A DNA stretch of 64,000 nt from Bradyrhizobium sp. NDS-1 (GCF_032918005.1 NZ_CP136628.1:1163501-1227500); one strand, 5' to 3'. Counted from the stretch's first letter, positions 8,910 to 18,089 are shown. Numbers and translations: made by a program. The notes: generated by a model not told the origin, from the sequence alone.

Positions 8910-9833
8910 ACATCCGCCCGCGTTGCCGATTCCACCGGCAATTGGGTCGATACGCGTGCGCCGCAATGGGCGCGGCCTTATTTGCGCCTGTCCCGCTTCG
9001 ATCGTCCGATCGGCTCCTGGCTGCTGCTGATGCCGTGCTGGTGGTCGGCAGCGCTCGCGAGCGGCATGGCGCATGACGTCCGCGACCTTCCGCTCACCAT
9101 CGTCCTGTTCCTCGTCGGCGCCTTCGCGATGCGCGGGGCGGGCTGCGCCTGGAACGACATCACCGATCGCGATCTCGACGACAAGGTCGAGCGCACCCGC
9201 TCGCGGCCGCTGCCCGCGGGGCAGATCACCGTGAAGCAGGCGCTGGCCTTCCTGGTCGCTCTGGCGCTGGTCGGGTTCGTCGTGCTGCTCCAGTTCAACC
9301 GCTTTGCCGTCATGACCGGCATCGCCTCGCTCCTGATCGTCGCCATCTATCCCTTCATGAAGCGCGTCACTTGGTGGCCGCAGGTCTTTCTCGGGCTCGC
9401 CTTCTCCTGGGGCGCGCTGATGGGCTTTGCCGTCACCTTCGGACGCATCGACGTCACCGCGCTGGTGCTCTATGCCGGTTCGATCGCCTGGGTGATCGGC
9501 TATGACACGATCTATGCGCATCAGGACGCCGAGGACGACGCGCTGATCGGTGTCAAATCCACCGCGCGCCTGTTCGGCGCCCATACGCATCAGGCGCTGA
9601 TCCTGTTCTATGGCGTCGCGGTGATGCTGATCGGCGTCGCGCTGGCTTCGGGCGATGCGCGCTGGCCGGCCTGGCTCGGGCTTGCCGCCTTCGCCGCGCA
9701 TCTGGCGTGGCAGATCGCGCGCTTGCGGATCGACGATCCCGAGCTGTGCAAGCGCCTGTTCTATTCGAACAGGGATGCCGGGCTGATGCTGTTCGCGGGG
9801 TTGCTGGCCGACGCGGTGATGCGGTCGGCGTAG
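8877..9833 (+). CDS. ubiA: 4-hydroxybenzoate polyprenyltransferase
   Basis: UbiA attaches the polyprenyl tail to 4-hydroxybenzoate in ubiquinone synthesis, in the inner membrane. The 318-residue protein has about eight hydrophobic segments and both Asp-rich motifs: NDITDRDLDD (first, about residues 95-105) and DTIYAHQDAEDD (second). Conserved homology appears to begin near APQWARPYLRL; the first 20 residues come partly from the palindromic element at 8831-8909. I find no other credible in-frame start, so ATG 8877 is likely real although it sits in a hairpin loop and lacks a good ribosome site. Translation could therefore depend on that structure. Confidence 0.93.
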   Translation: MEYELRKLGTSTSARVADSTGNWVDTRAPQWARPYLRLSRFDRPIGSWLLLMPCWWSAALASGMAHDVRDLPLTIVLFLVGAFAMRGAGCAWNDITDRDLDDKVERTRSRPLPAGQITVKQALAFLVALALVGFVVLLQFNRFAVMTGIASLLIVAIYPFMKRVTWWPQVFLGLAFSWGALMGFAVTFGRIDVTALVLYAGSIAWVIGYDTIYAHQDAEDDALIGVKSTARLFGAHTHQALILFYGVAVMLIGVALASGDARWPAWLGLAAFAAHLAWQIARLRIDDPELCKRLFYSNRDAGLMLFAGLLADAVMRSA

Positions 9834-9838
9834 CTCGC

Positions 9839-9902
9839 CGTGCCCACGATCTTTCAATGATCGATAGAAAGGTGGGCACGCTTCGCATTGCCCACCCTAC
9901 GG
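9839..9902. repeat. REP-type palindrome (GTAGGGTGGGC family)
   Basis: CGTGCCCAC (9839-9847) pairs with GTGGGCACG (9872-9880), and CTTTC (9851-9855) with GAAAG (9867-9871). A second box, GCCCACCCTACGG, follows to 9902. Read on the minus strand it begins CCGTAGGGTGGGCA, the same opening as the element at 35265-35311. It lies between ubiA and the convergent DUF6101 gene. Confidence 0.7.
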
Positions 9903-9917
9903 CACCGTGATTGTCGT

Positions 9918-10436
9918 TCAATTCCTGGCGATGATCTCGCGCTCGCCCTGATGAACGGTGAGCTCGCGCGCCATCGCAACACGGCGGCGCATCAGGAATT
10001 TCGGACGGCGGGCTCGGATCGCATTGGCGCGGCGGCGGCGGGCTGCGGGCTTGCGCGCACCTTCGTCGAGCTGCGGAAGTGCGAAGAGCTCGCTCCAGAC
10101 CGCCCAGGCTTCCGCGAGTTCTTCGCTATCAACGCCGACCAGCAGCGGCACCGAGAGCGAGGGATCGCGATGCACGAGCACGAGGGCTTGCGCCTCGTCA
10201 TTGCCGCGCAGCGCGACACCGGTGAAGTCGCTGACGCGGACGTTGATCGCCATCTGCATGCCGCGGACGGCACGACGCAGCACGACACGCTCGCGATGAA
10301 GCTCGATCTGCCTCGTGTATCCGTCGGCGCGCGGATCATGCGCATCGAAGCGGACCGGGAGGGAAAGAGGGTCGAGCCGCAGAGAGCGGCTCGACCCGGC
10401 GGGACCGACCCCGCATGTTGCTGTTTGACGCCTCAC
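9918..10436 (-). CDS. DUF6101 family protein
   Basis: The 172-residue protein begins at a GTG at 10436 with GGGGAGAAC about 9 nt upstream. It is hydrophilic and has no signal peptide or membrane segment. The middle part alternates beta-like strands (IELHRERVVLRR, MAINVRVSDFTGVALR) as in a small beta domain. The C-terminal 40 residues are strongly basic (KPAARRRRANAIRARR), which may bind nucleic acid. I recognise it as the DUF6101 family of Bradyrhizobium and relatives, which has no assigned function. A perfect 10-bp inverted repeat (10371-10380 with 10386-10395) lies inside its early coding region. Confidence 0.75.
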   Translation of the reverse strand: MRRQTATCGVGPAGSSRSLRLDPLSLPVRFDAHDPRADGYTRQIELHRERVVLRRAVRGMQMAINVRVSDFTGVALRGNDEAQALVLVHRDPSLSVPLLVGVDSEELAEAWAVWSELFALPQLDEGARKPAARRRRANAIRARRPKFLMRRRVAMARELTVHQGEREIIARN

Positions 10437-10700
10437 GGCTCTAGTTCTCCCCGCCGGGATTATATTCCCGGTCGATGCGAGGACCTTAGCGCGCGCTCGT
10501 CCGAAACCGCTTAAAAAGGCTGGTTAATCCATCCTCACCGCTGCTCATGATTGACAAGAGCTTGGCGCGCATGATTGACGAGACGTTGCGCGCAACCGGC
10601 GAATCTGAGCTTTTGGCGGGCTGAAAATGCTTGAAGTCCGCGCCATTAGGGCACATCTGTGGGTTCCGGTCCCGAACCCCGCCCCAACAGGATTTCGTTC

Positions 10701-12092
10701 GTGAACTCTTCACCAAGCTCAACGCTTTCGCCTAAAGCCAATCGCGACCTGTTCGATCAGTCCGCGCTCTCCGATCTCGCGCAGCGGCTGGTGGAGGCTG
10801 CCAGGCGCGCCGGCGCGGACGCGGCCGATGCGGTCGCGGTGCGCGGCGTCTCGCAAGGTGTCGAGGTGCGCGACGGCCGCGTCGAGGAATCCGAGCGGTC
10901 CGAGGGCGATGATGTCGGTCTGCGCGTGCTGGTCGGCCAGCGCCAGGCGGTGGTCTCGACCAACGACGTCAGCGGCGATGCCGTCACCAAGCTCGCCGAA
11001 CGCGCGGTCGCGATGGCGCGCGTTGCGCCCGACGACAAATATGTCGGCCTCGCCGATCCCGCGCTGCTCGCGCGCGACTTCCCCGATCTCGATCTGCTCG
11101 ATCCCGACGTGCCTGCCACCAGCGAGCTCGAGCGCCGCGCGCTCGCGGCCGAAGCTGCGGCGCTCGGCGTGAAGGGCGTCACGAAATCCGGCGGCGCCTC
11201 CGCTTCCGCCGGCATCGGCGGCATGGTGCTCGTCACCTCGACCGGGTTTCACGGCTCTTATCTGCGCTCCAGCCAGGGCATCTCGGCCACCGCCATCTCG
11301 GGCGAAGGCACCGGCATGGAGCGCGACTACGACTTTACCTCGGCACCGCATGCCGCCGACCTGTTGTCCCCGGACGCCGTCGGCCGTTCCGCCGGCGAGC
11401 GCACGGTGGCGCGCTCCAATCCGCGCAAGGTGGAGACCTGCAAGGTGCCGGTCGTGTTCGATCCGCGCGTCGCCGGCTCCCTGGTCGGCCATGTCGTCGG
11501 CGCCATCAACGGCGCCTCGATCGCGCGCAAGACCAGCTTCCTGAAGGACAAGCTCGGCCAGCAGCTGTTCGCGAAGAACATCCGCATCATCGACGATCCC
11601 CTGCGCAAGCGCGGCCTGCGCTCGCAGACCTTCGACGCCGAAGGCGTCGCGGTGAAGAAGATCGCGCTGGTCGACGAGGGCGTGCTGACGACCTGGCTGC
11701 TCGACTGCGCCACCGCGCGCGAGCTCGGCCTCACCACCACCGGCCACGCCCATCGCGGCGTGTCGTCTTCGCCGTCGCCCGGCCCTTACAATCTTCATCT
11801 CGAGCCCGGCACACCGAGCCCGGCCGAGCTGATCTCCGACATCAAGCAGGGATTTTACGTCACCGATCTGATCGGCTCCGGCGTCAACGGCGTCACCGGC
11901 GATTACAGCCGCGGCGCCTCCGGCTTCTGGATCGAGAACGGCGAGATCACCTATCCCGTCAGCGAGGTGACAATCGCGGGCCACCTGTTCGAAATCTTCA
12001 AGTCGATGCAGCCGGCGAACAATCTCGAGTTCCGCTACGGCATCAATGCGCCGACGGTGCGCATCGAGGGTTTGACGCTTGGCGGACGTTGA
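10701..12092 (+). CDS. pmbA: TldE/PmbA family protein (metalloprotease partner subunit)
   Basis: PmbA/TldE pairs with TldD to form a protease that processes small modified peptides and CcdA-type antitoxins; TldE lacks the zinc motif, and none is visible here. The sequence carries the family features GVSQGVEVRDGRVEESERSE near the N-terminus and GVNGVTGDYSRGASGFWIENG and ISDIKQGFYVTDLIGSG near the C-terminus. I choose the GTG at 10701 (463 residues), preceded by AGGA; a longer frame begins at GTG 10659. It is the first gene of a rightward run through lpxK and overlaps the next gene by 14 nt. Confidence 0.9.
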   Translation: MNSSPSSTLSPKANRDLFDQSALSDLAQRLVEAARRAGADAADAVAVRGVSQGVEVRDGRVEESERSEGDDVGLRVLVGQRQAVVSTNDVSGDAVTKLAERAVAMARVAPDDKYVGLADPALLARDFPDLDLLDPDVPATSELERRALAAEAAALGVKGVTKSGGASASAGIGGMVLVTSTGFHGSYLRSSQGISATAISGEGTGMERDYDFTSAPHAADLLSPDAVGRSAGERTVARSNPRKVETCKVPVVFDPRVAGSLVGHVVGAINGASIARKTSFLKDKLGQQLFAKNIRIIDDPLRKRGLRSQTFDAEGVAVKKIALVDEGVLTTWLLDCATARELGLTTTGHAHRGVSSSPSPGPYNLHLEPGTPSPAELISDIKQGFYVTDLIGSGVNGVTGDYSRGASGFWIENGEITYPVSEVTIAGHLFEIFKSMQPANNLEFRYGINAPTVRIEGLTLGGR

Positions 12093-12897
12093 CGCGAACT
12101 CCCCTGGCGAAGCCATCCTGACGCGCGACGCGGCGCTGCTGCAAGACACGGTGCGGGAAGCGGGCGCGCTGGCGCAGTCGATGTTCCGCACCGAGTTGAA
12201 GAAGTGGACCAAGGGCGCCTCTTCGCCGGTGTCGGAAGCCGACATCGCCGTCAACGACCTGCTGGAAGCCCGCCTGCGCGCGGCGACTCCGGACTATGGC
12301 TGGCTCTCCGAGGAGAGCGCCGACGACGCGGCGCGGCTGTCGCGGCGGCTGACCTGGATCGTCGATCCCATCGACGGCACGCGCAACTATCTGGGCGGCC
12401 ATGACGAATGGTGCGTCAGCGTCGCGCTGGTCGAGGATGCATCGCCGGTGCTGGCCGCGGTGTTCGCGCCGACGAGCGGGGAGTTCTTCTTCGCCGCGCG
12501 CGGCCAGGGCACCACGCTCAATGGCGCGGCCGTGCAGGCTTCGCCGGGATCCGGGCTGGATTTCGCGCGCGTCGCCGGCCCGAAACCGCTGGTCGAACGG
12601 CTCAAGCCATCACTCGGCGAGATCAAGCTGCATCCGCGAATCGGTTCGCTCGCGCTGCGCCTGTGCCGGGTCGCCCATGGCGCACTGGATGCGGCTTTTG
12701 CGGGCGGCAACAGCCATGATTGGGACCTTGCGGCGGCCGATTTGATCGTGCAGGAAGCGGGTGGTAGAATGAGCGACCTCTCCGGAGAACCCATCCTCTA
12801 TAACCGCCGGGAAGTGGCGCACGGGGTGCTGGTGGCAGCGGGACGCGATCGTCATGCGGGCATTGTCGCGCATTTTCGAAACCGTCCCTTGGCCTAA
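12079..12897 (+). CDS. Inositol monophosphatase family protein (CysQ/IMPase-like)
   Basis: This 272-residue member of the lithium-sensitive phosphatase family should hydrolyse a small phosphomonoester such as inositol phosphate or 3'-phosphoadenosine 5'-phosphate. The metal-binding motifs are clear: LSEESADD, DPIDGT (about residue 97) and HDWDLAAADLI near residue 215. The likely start is the TTG at 12079, inside the end of pmbA. The substrate cannot be fixed from motifs alone. It is followed by DUF4170 and lipid A/Kdo genes, an arrangement I have the impression is conserved in related genera. Confidence 0.88.
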   Translation: MADVDANSPGEAILTRDAALLQDTVREAGALAQSMFRTELKKWTKGASSPVSEADIAVNDLLEARLRAATPDYGWLSEESADDAARLSRRLTWIVDPIDGTRNYLGGHDEWCVSVALVEDASPVLAAVFAPTSGEFFFAARGQGTTLNGAAVQASPGSGLDFARVAGPKPLVERLKPSLGEIKLHPRIGSLALRLCRVAHGALDAAFAGGNSHDWDLAAADLIVQEAGGRMSDLSGEPILYNRREVAHGVLVAAGRDRHAGIVAHFRNRPLA

Positions 12898-12959
12898 GGC
12901 GCTTTTTGTCGTGCTTCTCGAACACTGCTTTGCCGGGCAGCCCGTTAGGAACAGAACTC

Positions 12960-13202
12960 ATGCCAGATAGTGCCCCGCAACAACTGCTTCACCTCGTCAT
13001 CGGCGGCGAGCTCGTCGATCTCACGCAAAACACCTTCAAGAATCTCGACGACGTCGAGATCGTCGGCCTCTATCCGAATTATGCGACCGCCCACGCCGCC
13101 TGGCGGGCCAAGGCGCAGAGCACGGTCGACAATGCGCAGATGCGCTACTTCATCGTCCATCTCCACCGGCTGCTCGACCCGAATCAAGAACCGGCACGTT
13201 GA
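12960..13202 (+). CDS. DUF4170 domain-containing protein
   Basis: This 80-residue cytoplasmic protein starts at ATG 12960 (MPDSAPQQLLHLVIGGEL); a longer frame from 12906 has no support. The compact domain includes FKNLDDVEIVGLYPNYATAH and ends in MRYFIVHLHRLLDP, typical of DUF4170. The function is unknown. Its TGA overlaps the TTG start of the following acyltransferase gene (TTGA), so the two are probably translationally coupled. Its place before DUF374, waaA and lpxK hints at a role in envelope lipid synthesis, by context only. Confidence 0.85.
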   Translation: MPDSAPQQLLHLVIGGELVDLTQNTFKNLDDVEIVGLYPNYATAHAAWRAKAQSTVDNAQMRYFIVHLHRLLDPNQEPAR

Positions 13203-13918
13203 AAAAACTGCTTCGCAATACGCTGCGAAGCAGCTGGTTTCAGCGTGCCGTCGGGGTCCTGGCGGCCGAATATCTGCGTCTGGTCTGGCGGACCAACAAA
13301 TTCACGCTGGATCCGCCCGACGTCTATGCGCGGGTTGAGCCGCAGCTCCCTGCGATCTTCGCGTTCTGGCACGGCCAGCATTTCCTTACGCCCTTCATCA
13401 AGAACCAGAACAAGGCCTCCTATCGGGCCAAGGTGCTGATCTCCCGTCACCGTGACGGCGAGTTCAACGCCATCGCGGTGGAACGGCTCGGCATCGGCCT
13501 GATCCGCGGTTCCGGCGATCATGGCGGCGCATTCCACCGCAAGGGCGGGGTCGGCGCCTTCAAGGAAATGGTGCGGACGCTTCAGGACGGCTGTAATGTC
13601 GCGCTGACCGCCGATGTCCCCAAGCGCGCGCGCGTGGCCGGGCTCGGCATCATCATGCTGGCACGGGAATCGGGGCGGCCGATCATGCCTTTCGCGATGG
13701 CGACCAGCCGGTTCATCCGGCTGAAGAACTGGGACCGCACCACCATCAATCTGCCATTCGGGCGCGGCGCATTGGTTGGCATCAAGGAAATTCACGTTCC
13801 CCCGGATGCCGACGCCGCCGCGATGGAAGCGCTGCGGCTGGAGCTGGAAGAGACGTTGAACGAGGCGACCCGCCGCGCTTACGCGCAACTCGGCCGCCCG
13901 GGGCCTCAAGATGCCTAA
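13199..13918 (+). CDS. DUF374 family lysophospholipid-acyltransferase-like protein
   Basis: The 239-residue protein belongs to DUF374, which is related to the LpxL/LPLAT acyltransferases. FAFWHGQHFLTPF (about residues 54-66) supplies the family histidine and SRHRDGEFNAIAVERLG the next block; GDHGGA and ALTADVPKRARV follow. A moderately hydrophobic N-terminus suggests peripheral membrane binding. It starts at a TTG that overlaps the DUF4170 stop and ends 8 nt inside waaA. With waaA and lpxK downstream it probably acts on lipid A or another envelope lipid. The acyl donor is unknown. Confidence 0.85.
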   Translation: MKKLLRNTLRSSWFQRAVGVLAAEYLRLVWRTNKFTLDPPDVYARVEPQLPAIFAFWHGQHFLTPFIKNQNKASYRAKVLISRHRDGEFNAIAVERLGIGLIRGSGDHGGAFHRKGGVGAFKEMVRTLQDGCNVALTADVPKRARVAGLGIIMLARESGRPIMPFAMATSRFIRLKNWDRTTINLPFGRGALVGIKEIHVPPDADAAAMEALRLELEETLNEATRRAYAQLGRPGPQDA

Positions 13919-15227
13919 ATCGCTGCCCATTGCGCTGCCGATCACGCTGCGGATGTATCGGCGCCTGGCCTCTGGCCTCGTGCCGCTCGCGCCTGCGCTG
14001 ATCAAGCGGCGACTGAAGCAGGGCAAGGAAGACCCCGCGCGCGTCGGCGAGCGCCGGGGCCTGTCCCGGGACGTGCGGCCGCATGGCCCGCTCGTCTGGA
14101 TCCACGGCGCCAGTGTCGGCGAGGTGCTCGCCGCCGCGGCGCTGATCGAGCGCCTGCGCGATCTCAATTTGCGCATCCTGCTCACCTCAGGGACCGTCAC
14201 CTCGGCCGCCGTCGTCGCAAAGCGCTTTCCGGCCGACGTCATCCATCAGTACGTGCCGTATGACTCCCCCCGCTATGTCGCGCGCTTCCTCGACCATTGG
14301 ACGCCGTCGCTGGCGCTGTTCATCGAATCCGATCTGTGGCCGAACCTGATCCTCGCCGGCGCAGCGCGCCGGGTGCCGATGGTGCTGATCAACGGGCGGA
14401 TGTCGCCGCGCTCGTTCCCGCGCTGGCAGCGTATGCACGGCACCATCTCGGCGCTGCTGTCGCGGTTCGACATCTGCCTGGCGCAGTCGAAGACGGATGC
14501 CGAACGCTTCTCCGCGCTCGGCGGCCGCGACGTCGTCACCACCGGCAATCTCAAGCTCGACGTGCCGGCACCGCCGGCCGATCCCGCCAGGCTCGAGCGG
14601 CTGATGGCGATGACGCGCGGGCGGCCGATCATCGTCGCGGCCTCGACCCATCCGGGCGAGGACGAGATGCTGGTCACTGCGCATCGCAGCCTCGTCGGTT
14701 TCTTCCCGCAGTTGCTCACCGTGATCGTGCCGAGGCATCCCGATCGCGGCTCCTCGATCGCAGGCCAGATCACGGCCTCGGGCCTGAAGCCGGCGTTGCG
14801 CTCACGCGAGGAACTGCCGACGGCGACGACCGATATCTATGTCGCCGACACCATGGGCGAGCTCGGCCTGTTCTATCGGCTCTCGCCCATCGTGTTCATG
14901 GGTGGGTCGCTGATCCATCATGGCGGGCAGAACCCGATCGAGGCGATCAAGTTGGGTGCTGCGATCGTCCATGGTCCGCACGTGTTCAACTTCGCCGATG
15001 TCTATGCGGCGCTCGATGCGAGCGGCGGCGCGCGGCAGGCCGACACGCAGGAGGCGCTGGTCAAGCAGCTCGGCCAGTTGCTGGCCGATCCCGTCACGCG
15101 CGACAAGATGCAGCGCGCCGGCAGCGGCGTGGTCGAACAGCTCGGCGGCGCACTGGAGCGCACCATGACGGCGCTCGAGCCCTATCTGCTGCAATTGCGG
15201 ATCGAGATGGGGGCCGCCAATGCGTGA
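13911..15227 (+). CDS. waaA: 3-deoxy-D-manno-octulosonic acid (Kdo) transferase
   Basis: WaaA (KdtA) adds Kdo from CMP-Kdo to lipid A precursor at the cytoplasmic face of the inner membrane. The 438-residue length fits the GT30 family. LVWIHGASVGEVLAA (about residues 63-77) carries the family acidic residue, LFIESDLWPNL and INGRMSPRS follow, and the C-terminal GGSLIHHGGQNPIEAIKLG is the CMP-Kdo-binding region. It overlaps the preceding acyltransferase by 8 nt and lpxK by 8 nt. Confidence 0.95.
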   Translation: MPKSLPIALPITLRMYRRLASGLVPLAPALIKRRLKQGKEDPARVGERRGLSRDVRPHGPLVWIHGASVGEVLAAAALIERLRDLNLRILLTSGTVTSAAVVAKRFPADVIHQYVPYDSPRYVARFLDHWTPSLALFIESDLWPNLILAGAARRVPMVLINGRMSPRSFPRWQRMHGTISALLSRFDICLAQSKTDAERFSALGGRDVVTTGNLKLDVPAPPADPARLERLMAMTRGRPIIVAASTHPGEDEMLVTAHRSLVGFFPQLLTVIVPRHPDRGSSIAGQITASGLKPALRSREELPTATTDIYVADTMGELGLFYRLSPIVFMGGSLIHHGGQNPIEAIKLGAAIVHGPHVFNFADVYAALDASGGARQADTQEALVKQLGQLLADPVTRDKMQRAGSGVVEQLGGALERTMTALEPYLLQLRIEMGAANA

Positions 15228-16236
15228 GCCGGCCTTCTGGTACCGGCCGCGCTCCTTCACGTCCTATGCGTTACAGCCGCTGGCTCTGCTCTACGGCGCG
15301 ATTACCGAGCGGCGCATGGTGCGCAAAGGCGCGGACGCCGGCATTCCCGTGATCTGTGTCGGCAATTACCATGTCGGCGGCGCCGGCAAGACGCCGACCG
15401 TGCTGGCGCTGACCAGACTCCTGCGCGAGCTCGGTGAGACGCCGGTGGTGCTCAGCCGCGGCTATGGCGGCCGCCTCGAAGGCCCGGTCATGGTCGACCG
15501 CGCACGCCACACCGCGGCCGATATCGGCGACGAACCCCTGATGATGGCGCGCGACGTCCCTGTCGCGGTCGCGCGTGATCGCCTCGATGGCGCCGCGCTG
15601 GCGAAGTCGCAAGGCGCCACCGTTATCCTGATGGACGACGGTTTTCAGAACCCGCGCCTGCTCAAGGACGCCTCGCTGATCGTGATCGACAGCGAGCGCG
15701 GCCTCGGTAACGGCAACGTGTTTCCCGCCGGTCCCCTGCGCGTGCCGCTAAAGGCGCAGCTCGGGCGCACCGATGCGCTGGTGCTGATCGGCGATGGCCG
15801 CGCCGCCAACGACGTCGCGGCAGAGCTTGCCAAGCGCGACAAGCCGGAGCTGCGCGCGCACCTGAAGCCCGTTGCTGCATCGCTCGCGCAGCTATCCGGC
15901 AAGCGGGTCTTCGCCTTCGCCGGCATCGGCGATCCCGACCGCTTCTTCCGCACCCTTCGTGCCGGCGGCATCGACGTCGCGCGCACGCGTGCCTTCGCCG
16001 ACCATCACAAGTTTTCGAATGAGGAGCTCGCCGCCCTCGCCGTCGAGGCCCAGCGCGAGCAGCTCACGCTGGTGACCACGGAAAAGGATCTCGCGCGTTT
16101 GCGCGGCCGTGAAGGCGTGTCCGACGGCATCGTGTCGTTCGCGGTGCAACTCGAGTTCGACGAGCCGGCAAAGCTGCGGCAGTTGATCAGCGATCATCTG
16201 TACAGGGCGCGCGAGCGGCGGTTCAGCGCGCGTTGA
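15220..16236 (+). CDS. lpxK: Tetraacyldisaccharide 4'-kinase
   Basis: LpxK phosphorylates the 4' position of the disaccharide precursor of lipid A, using ATP at the inner membrane. The 338-residue protein has a P-loop (VGGAGKTPTV, about residues 51-60) and the LpxK block MDDGFQNPRL (about 138-147) with catalytic Asp residues. An N-terminal hydrophobic stretch anchors it. It is the last gene of the overlapping run from pmbA; 248 nt without a recognised gene follow. Confidence 0.95.
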   Translation: MREPAFWYRPRSFTSYALQPLALLYGAITERRMVRKGADAGIPVICVGNYHVGGAGKTPTVLALTRLLRELGETPVVLSRGYGGRLEGPVMVDRARHTAADIGDEPLMMARDVPVAVARDRLDGAALAKSQGATVILMDDGFQNPRLLKDASLIVIDSERGLGNGNVFPAGPLRVPLKAQLGRTDALVLIGDGRAANDVAAELAKRDKPELRAHLKPVAASLAQLSGKRVFAFAGIGDPDRFFRTLRAGGIDVARTRAFADHHKFSNEELAALAVEAQREQLTLVTTEKDLARLRGREGVSDGIVSFAVQLEFDEPAKLRQLISDHLYRARERRFSAR

Positions 16237-16484
16237 TCTCGTGTATTAGGCAAGCGTCTCTGCCGTAGCTCGTAAAGCGCGGCGGACGAATTCTCTTCCG
16301 CACACCTGGCAACTGATGTAGCCTTCCAAGAGAGCCGTCACCAGGACGTGCCGAACTCCCGGCAATCATAGACGGCGTTTATGCCCACGGCGGGCGCGAT
16401 CTTCATTATTTCAGGTGCGACGGCCGCAACGACCAGTTCGGAGCGGCACGGAGAGTCATTGCCAAAAGCAGAGGAGAACATGCC

Positions 16485-16820
16485 ATGCATTTTTGCCTCA
16501 CCGGCCAATACACACCACGCGCTCTCAACGCCATCTTGGAAAACCCGGCAACCAATCGCCAGGAGGCCGCCAGGAAGCTCATTGAAGCGGCCGGTGGAAA
16601 GCTGATTTCAATGTACAGCGTTGCTGCCGACGGTCCCGGCGTCCTGGTGATCTTCGATGTGCCTGATCCGAGTACGGCTCCGGCCATTTCCGGCCTGACC
16701 GTGACGGCGGGCACCCTGCAGAACGTGAAACTGGTTCGGTTGTTCACGCAGGACGAGATCAAGCATGTCCGCCAGAACGCGGCGAAGCTGCGTTCTTCGT
16801 ATACCCCGCCTGGAAGCTGA
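16485..16820 (+). CDS. GYD domain-containing protein
   Basis: The 111-residue protein matches the GYD family of small ferredoxin-like-fold proteins: FCLTGQYTPRALNAI at the start, AARKLIEAAGGKLISMY in the middle and VLVIFDVPDPSTAPAI after. GYD proteins lack an established activity and resemble dimeric alpha-beta barrel proteins. The start at 16485 is preferred because GAGGAG lies 8 nt upstream. The 248 nt before it hold no gene I can support. Confidence 0.85.
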   Translation: MHFCLTGQYTPRALNAILENPATNRQEAARKLIEAAGGKLISMYSVAADGPGVLVIFDVPDPSTAPAISGLTVTAGTLQNVKLVRLFTQDEIKHVRQNAAKLRSSYTPPGS

Positions 16821-16918
16821 CGTCCGAATCTAACGCACAGCCGCCGCAGTCGAACGACGCAGCGGCTGTGCTCATGTCGAAATCGGAACCATGTCTGCAA
16901 AGAGGCATGGGAACCTGC

Positions 16919-17005
16919 TCACCACGCCCCGACGGCCATCAAACCGACAATGGTCAGGCACGAGATGCAGGTCGCGATGACGGCATACCACTCGGGTGTA
17001 TTCAT
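16919..17005 (-). CDS. Possible 28-residue single-span membrane protein
   Basis: A short frame starts at an ATG at 17005 with GGGAG 6 nt upstream and encodes MNTPEWYAVIATCISCLTIV followed by GLMAVGAW. Most of it would form one membrane helix. Such microproteins are easy to miss and hard to prove. The good ribosome site and near-perfect transmembrane length are the only support. It is followed by a second small minus-strand gene upstream. Confidence 0.45.
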   Translation of the reverse strand: MNTPEWYAVIATCISCLTIVGLMAVGAW

Positions 17006-17075
17006 TGCTGACTCCCAAACTGCTGCCAGTTGCTTGGTCACTGCTACGCGGGAGAGATCGCCGTGTCGGGTCGCT

Positions 17076-17261
17076 TCAACTCGGCAGGACGTGACCGGTC
17101 TTGCGATGTGCCTCCGTGATCCCATCGTCATCCTGCTCCGCAGGGCGATGATCTGCTTCGAACGCTTCAGAGCGTTTAGCTGAGATCAGAAGCTGTTTGC
17201 GCATTTCAGCGAGACGGGCGCGGCAATATTCACGATAGAGCAGGTCTAATATGGTGGGCAT
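17076..17261 (-). CDS. Small basic protein of unknown function
   Basis: The frame from ATG 17261 encodes 61 residues: MPTILDLLYREYCRARLAEM, a basic helix, then an Asp/Glu-rich tail. GGGGGTG lies 4 nt upstream; an ATG at 17273 with AAGG is the alternative start. The helix has the look of short rhizobial proteins of the type LLYREYCRxRLAEMRK, but I cannot assign a function. It is cytoplasmic and probably lies in one transcript with the 28-residue frame downstream. Confidence 0.5.
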   Translation of the reverse strand: MPTILDLLYREYCRARLAEMRKQLLISAKRSEAFEADHRPAEQDDDGITEAHRKTGHVLPS

Positions 17262-17755
17262 GATCACCCCCATCGTTGCCTTCGATTTACAGATATTCCA
17301 CCGCGAGTTTCCGAGGCGATCGTAGTCCGCCGATCGGCTCTTCCATATGAGGCCGTTCACAGACGGCGGCAAATCCGAAGCTCGATGGCCGTCCGGTCGC
17401 TCGATTCCCCAACGACCTGACCTGCAATATAGCAGTGCTGTGTTTCACCGAGACTTCGTCAAACAACTTAAGGGCGCCAAGGCGCGGCGCAAATCCAACT
17501 ACAGCGCGAAATGAGTAACCACGGAGTGCACGCGCTCTTCGATGCAACGCAGGCCGATTCGACGGAGACCATTTCGGTCGCAGACGCGCAACCCAGGTGC
17601 GCGCGAGCAATGTCCGCATCTCGATGATGCCGAGAGAACTGCACCGCGCGTTCTGGCCGGCCGAAGCGTGCGCGTTGCCGGAGTTGCGGCATCCTCTCAT
17701 TCAGGGGGCATTCATCGCAAAGAGTCTATCGCTTCCGGACCATCAGGAGAGTTCG
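17262..17755. other. Gene-poor stretch
   Basis: Nearly 500 nt between the small minus-strand gene and the PsiF-like gene. Open frames exist on both strands, but they lack ribosome sites, credible protein composition or recognisable domains. I see no repeat or strong hairpin here beyond the likely promoter of the plus-strand gene at its right end. Confidence 0.4.
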
Positions 17756-18073
17756 ATGAAGCTGCCGTCTGCCGCCGTCGCCGCGAGCCTTGTGTGTCTG
17801 AGCATTGCGCCGGTGCTTGCACAAGCGAGTCCGCCGACAACTCCGGCAAATCCGGCCGGCACGGTGCCCGTTCCCGCGACCAAGCGGGTCACGTGCCTGG
17901 CGACGACACAAGCTCTGCAGGGACAGGACAAGCGCGACCAGATGCAGCTCTGCATGGCGCAGGCGCGCCTGGATTGCCTGAAGCAGGCGATCGATCAGAA
18001 GATCGTCGGGAAGGCCCGGAAGGATTTCATCAACACTTGCGTAGGCTCGTCCGATGGCACGGAGCAGCGATAG
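17756..18073 (+). CDS. PsiF-repeat-like exported protein
   Basis: The 105-residue protein has a signal peptide (MKLPSAAVAASLVCLSIAPV, cleavage near LAQ-AS) and one C-terminal unit with the pattern C-x-A-x-A...C-L...RKDFINTCVG, resembling the PsiF repeat of phosphate-starvation-induced proteins. AGGAGA sits 5 nt before the ATG, fixing the start. It should be periplasmic with one or two disulphides. PsiF proteins have no known biochemical activity. A phosphate-regulated promoter is not obvious upstream. Confidence 0.7.
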   Translation: MKLPSAAVAASLVCLSIAPVLAQASPPTTPANPAGTVPVPATKRVTCLATTQALQGQDKRDQMQLCMAQARLDCLKQAIDQKIVGKARKDFINTCVGSSDGTEQR

Positions 18074-18089
18074 CCGCGCGCCATGGGCC

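Noticed and set aside
17287..17700. A 137-residue minus-strand frame in the gene-poor stretch
   Set aside because: No ribosome site, implausible composition and no recognisable domain.
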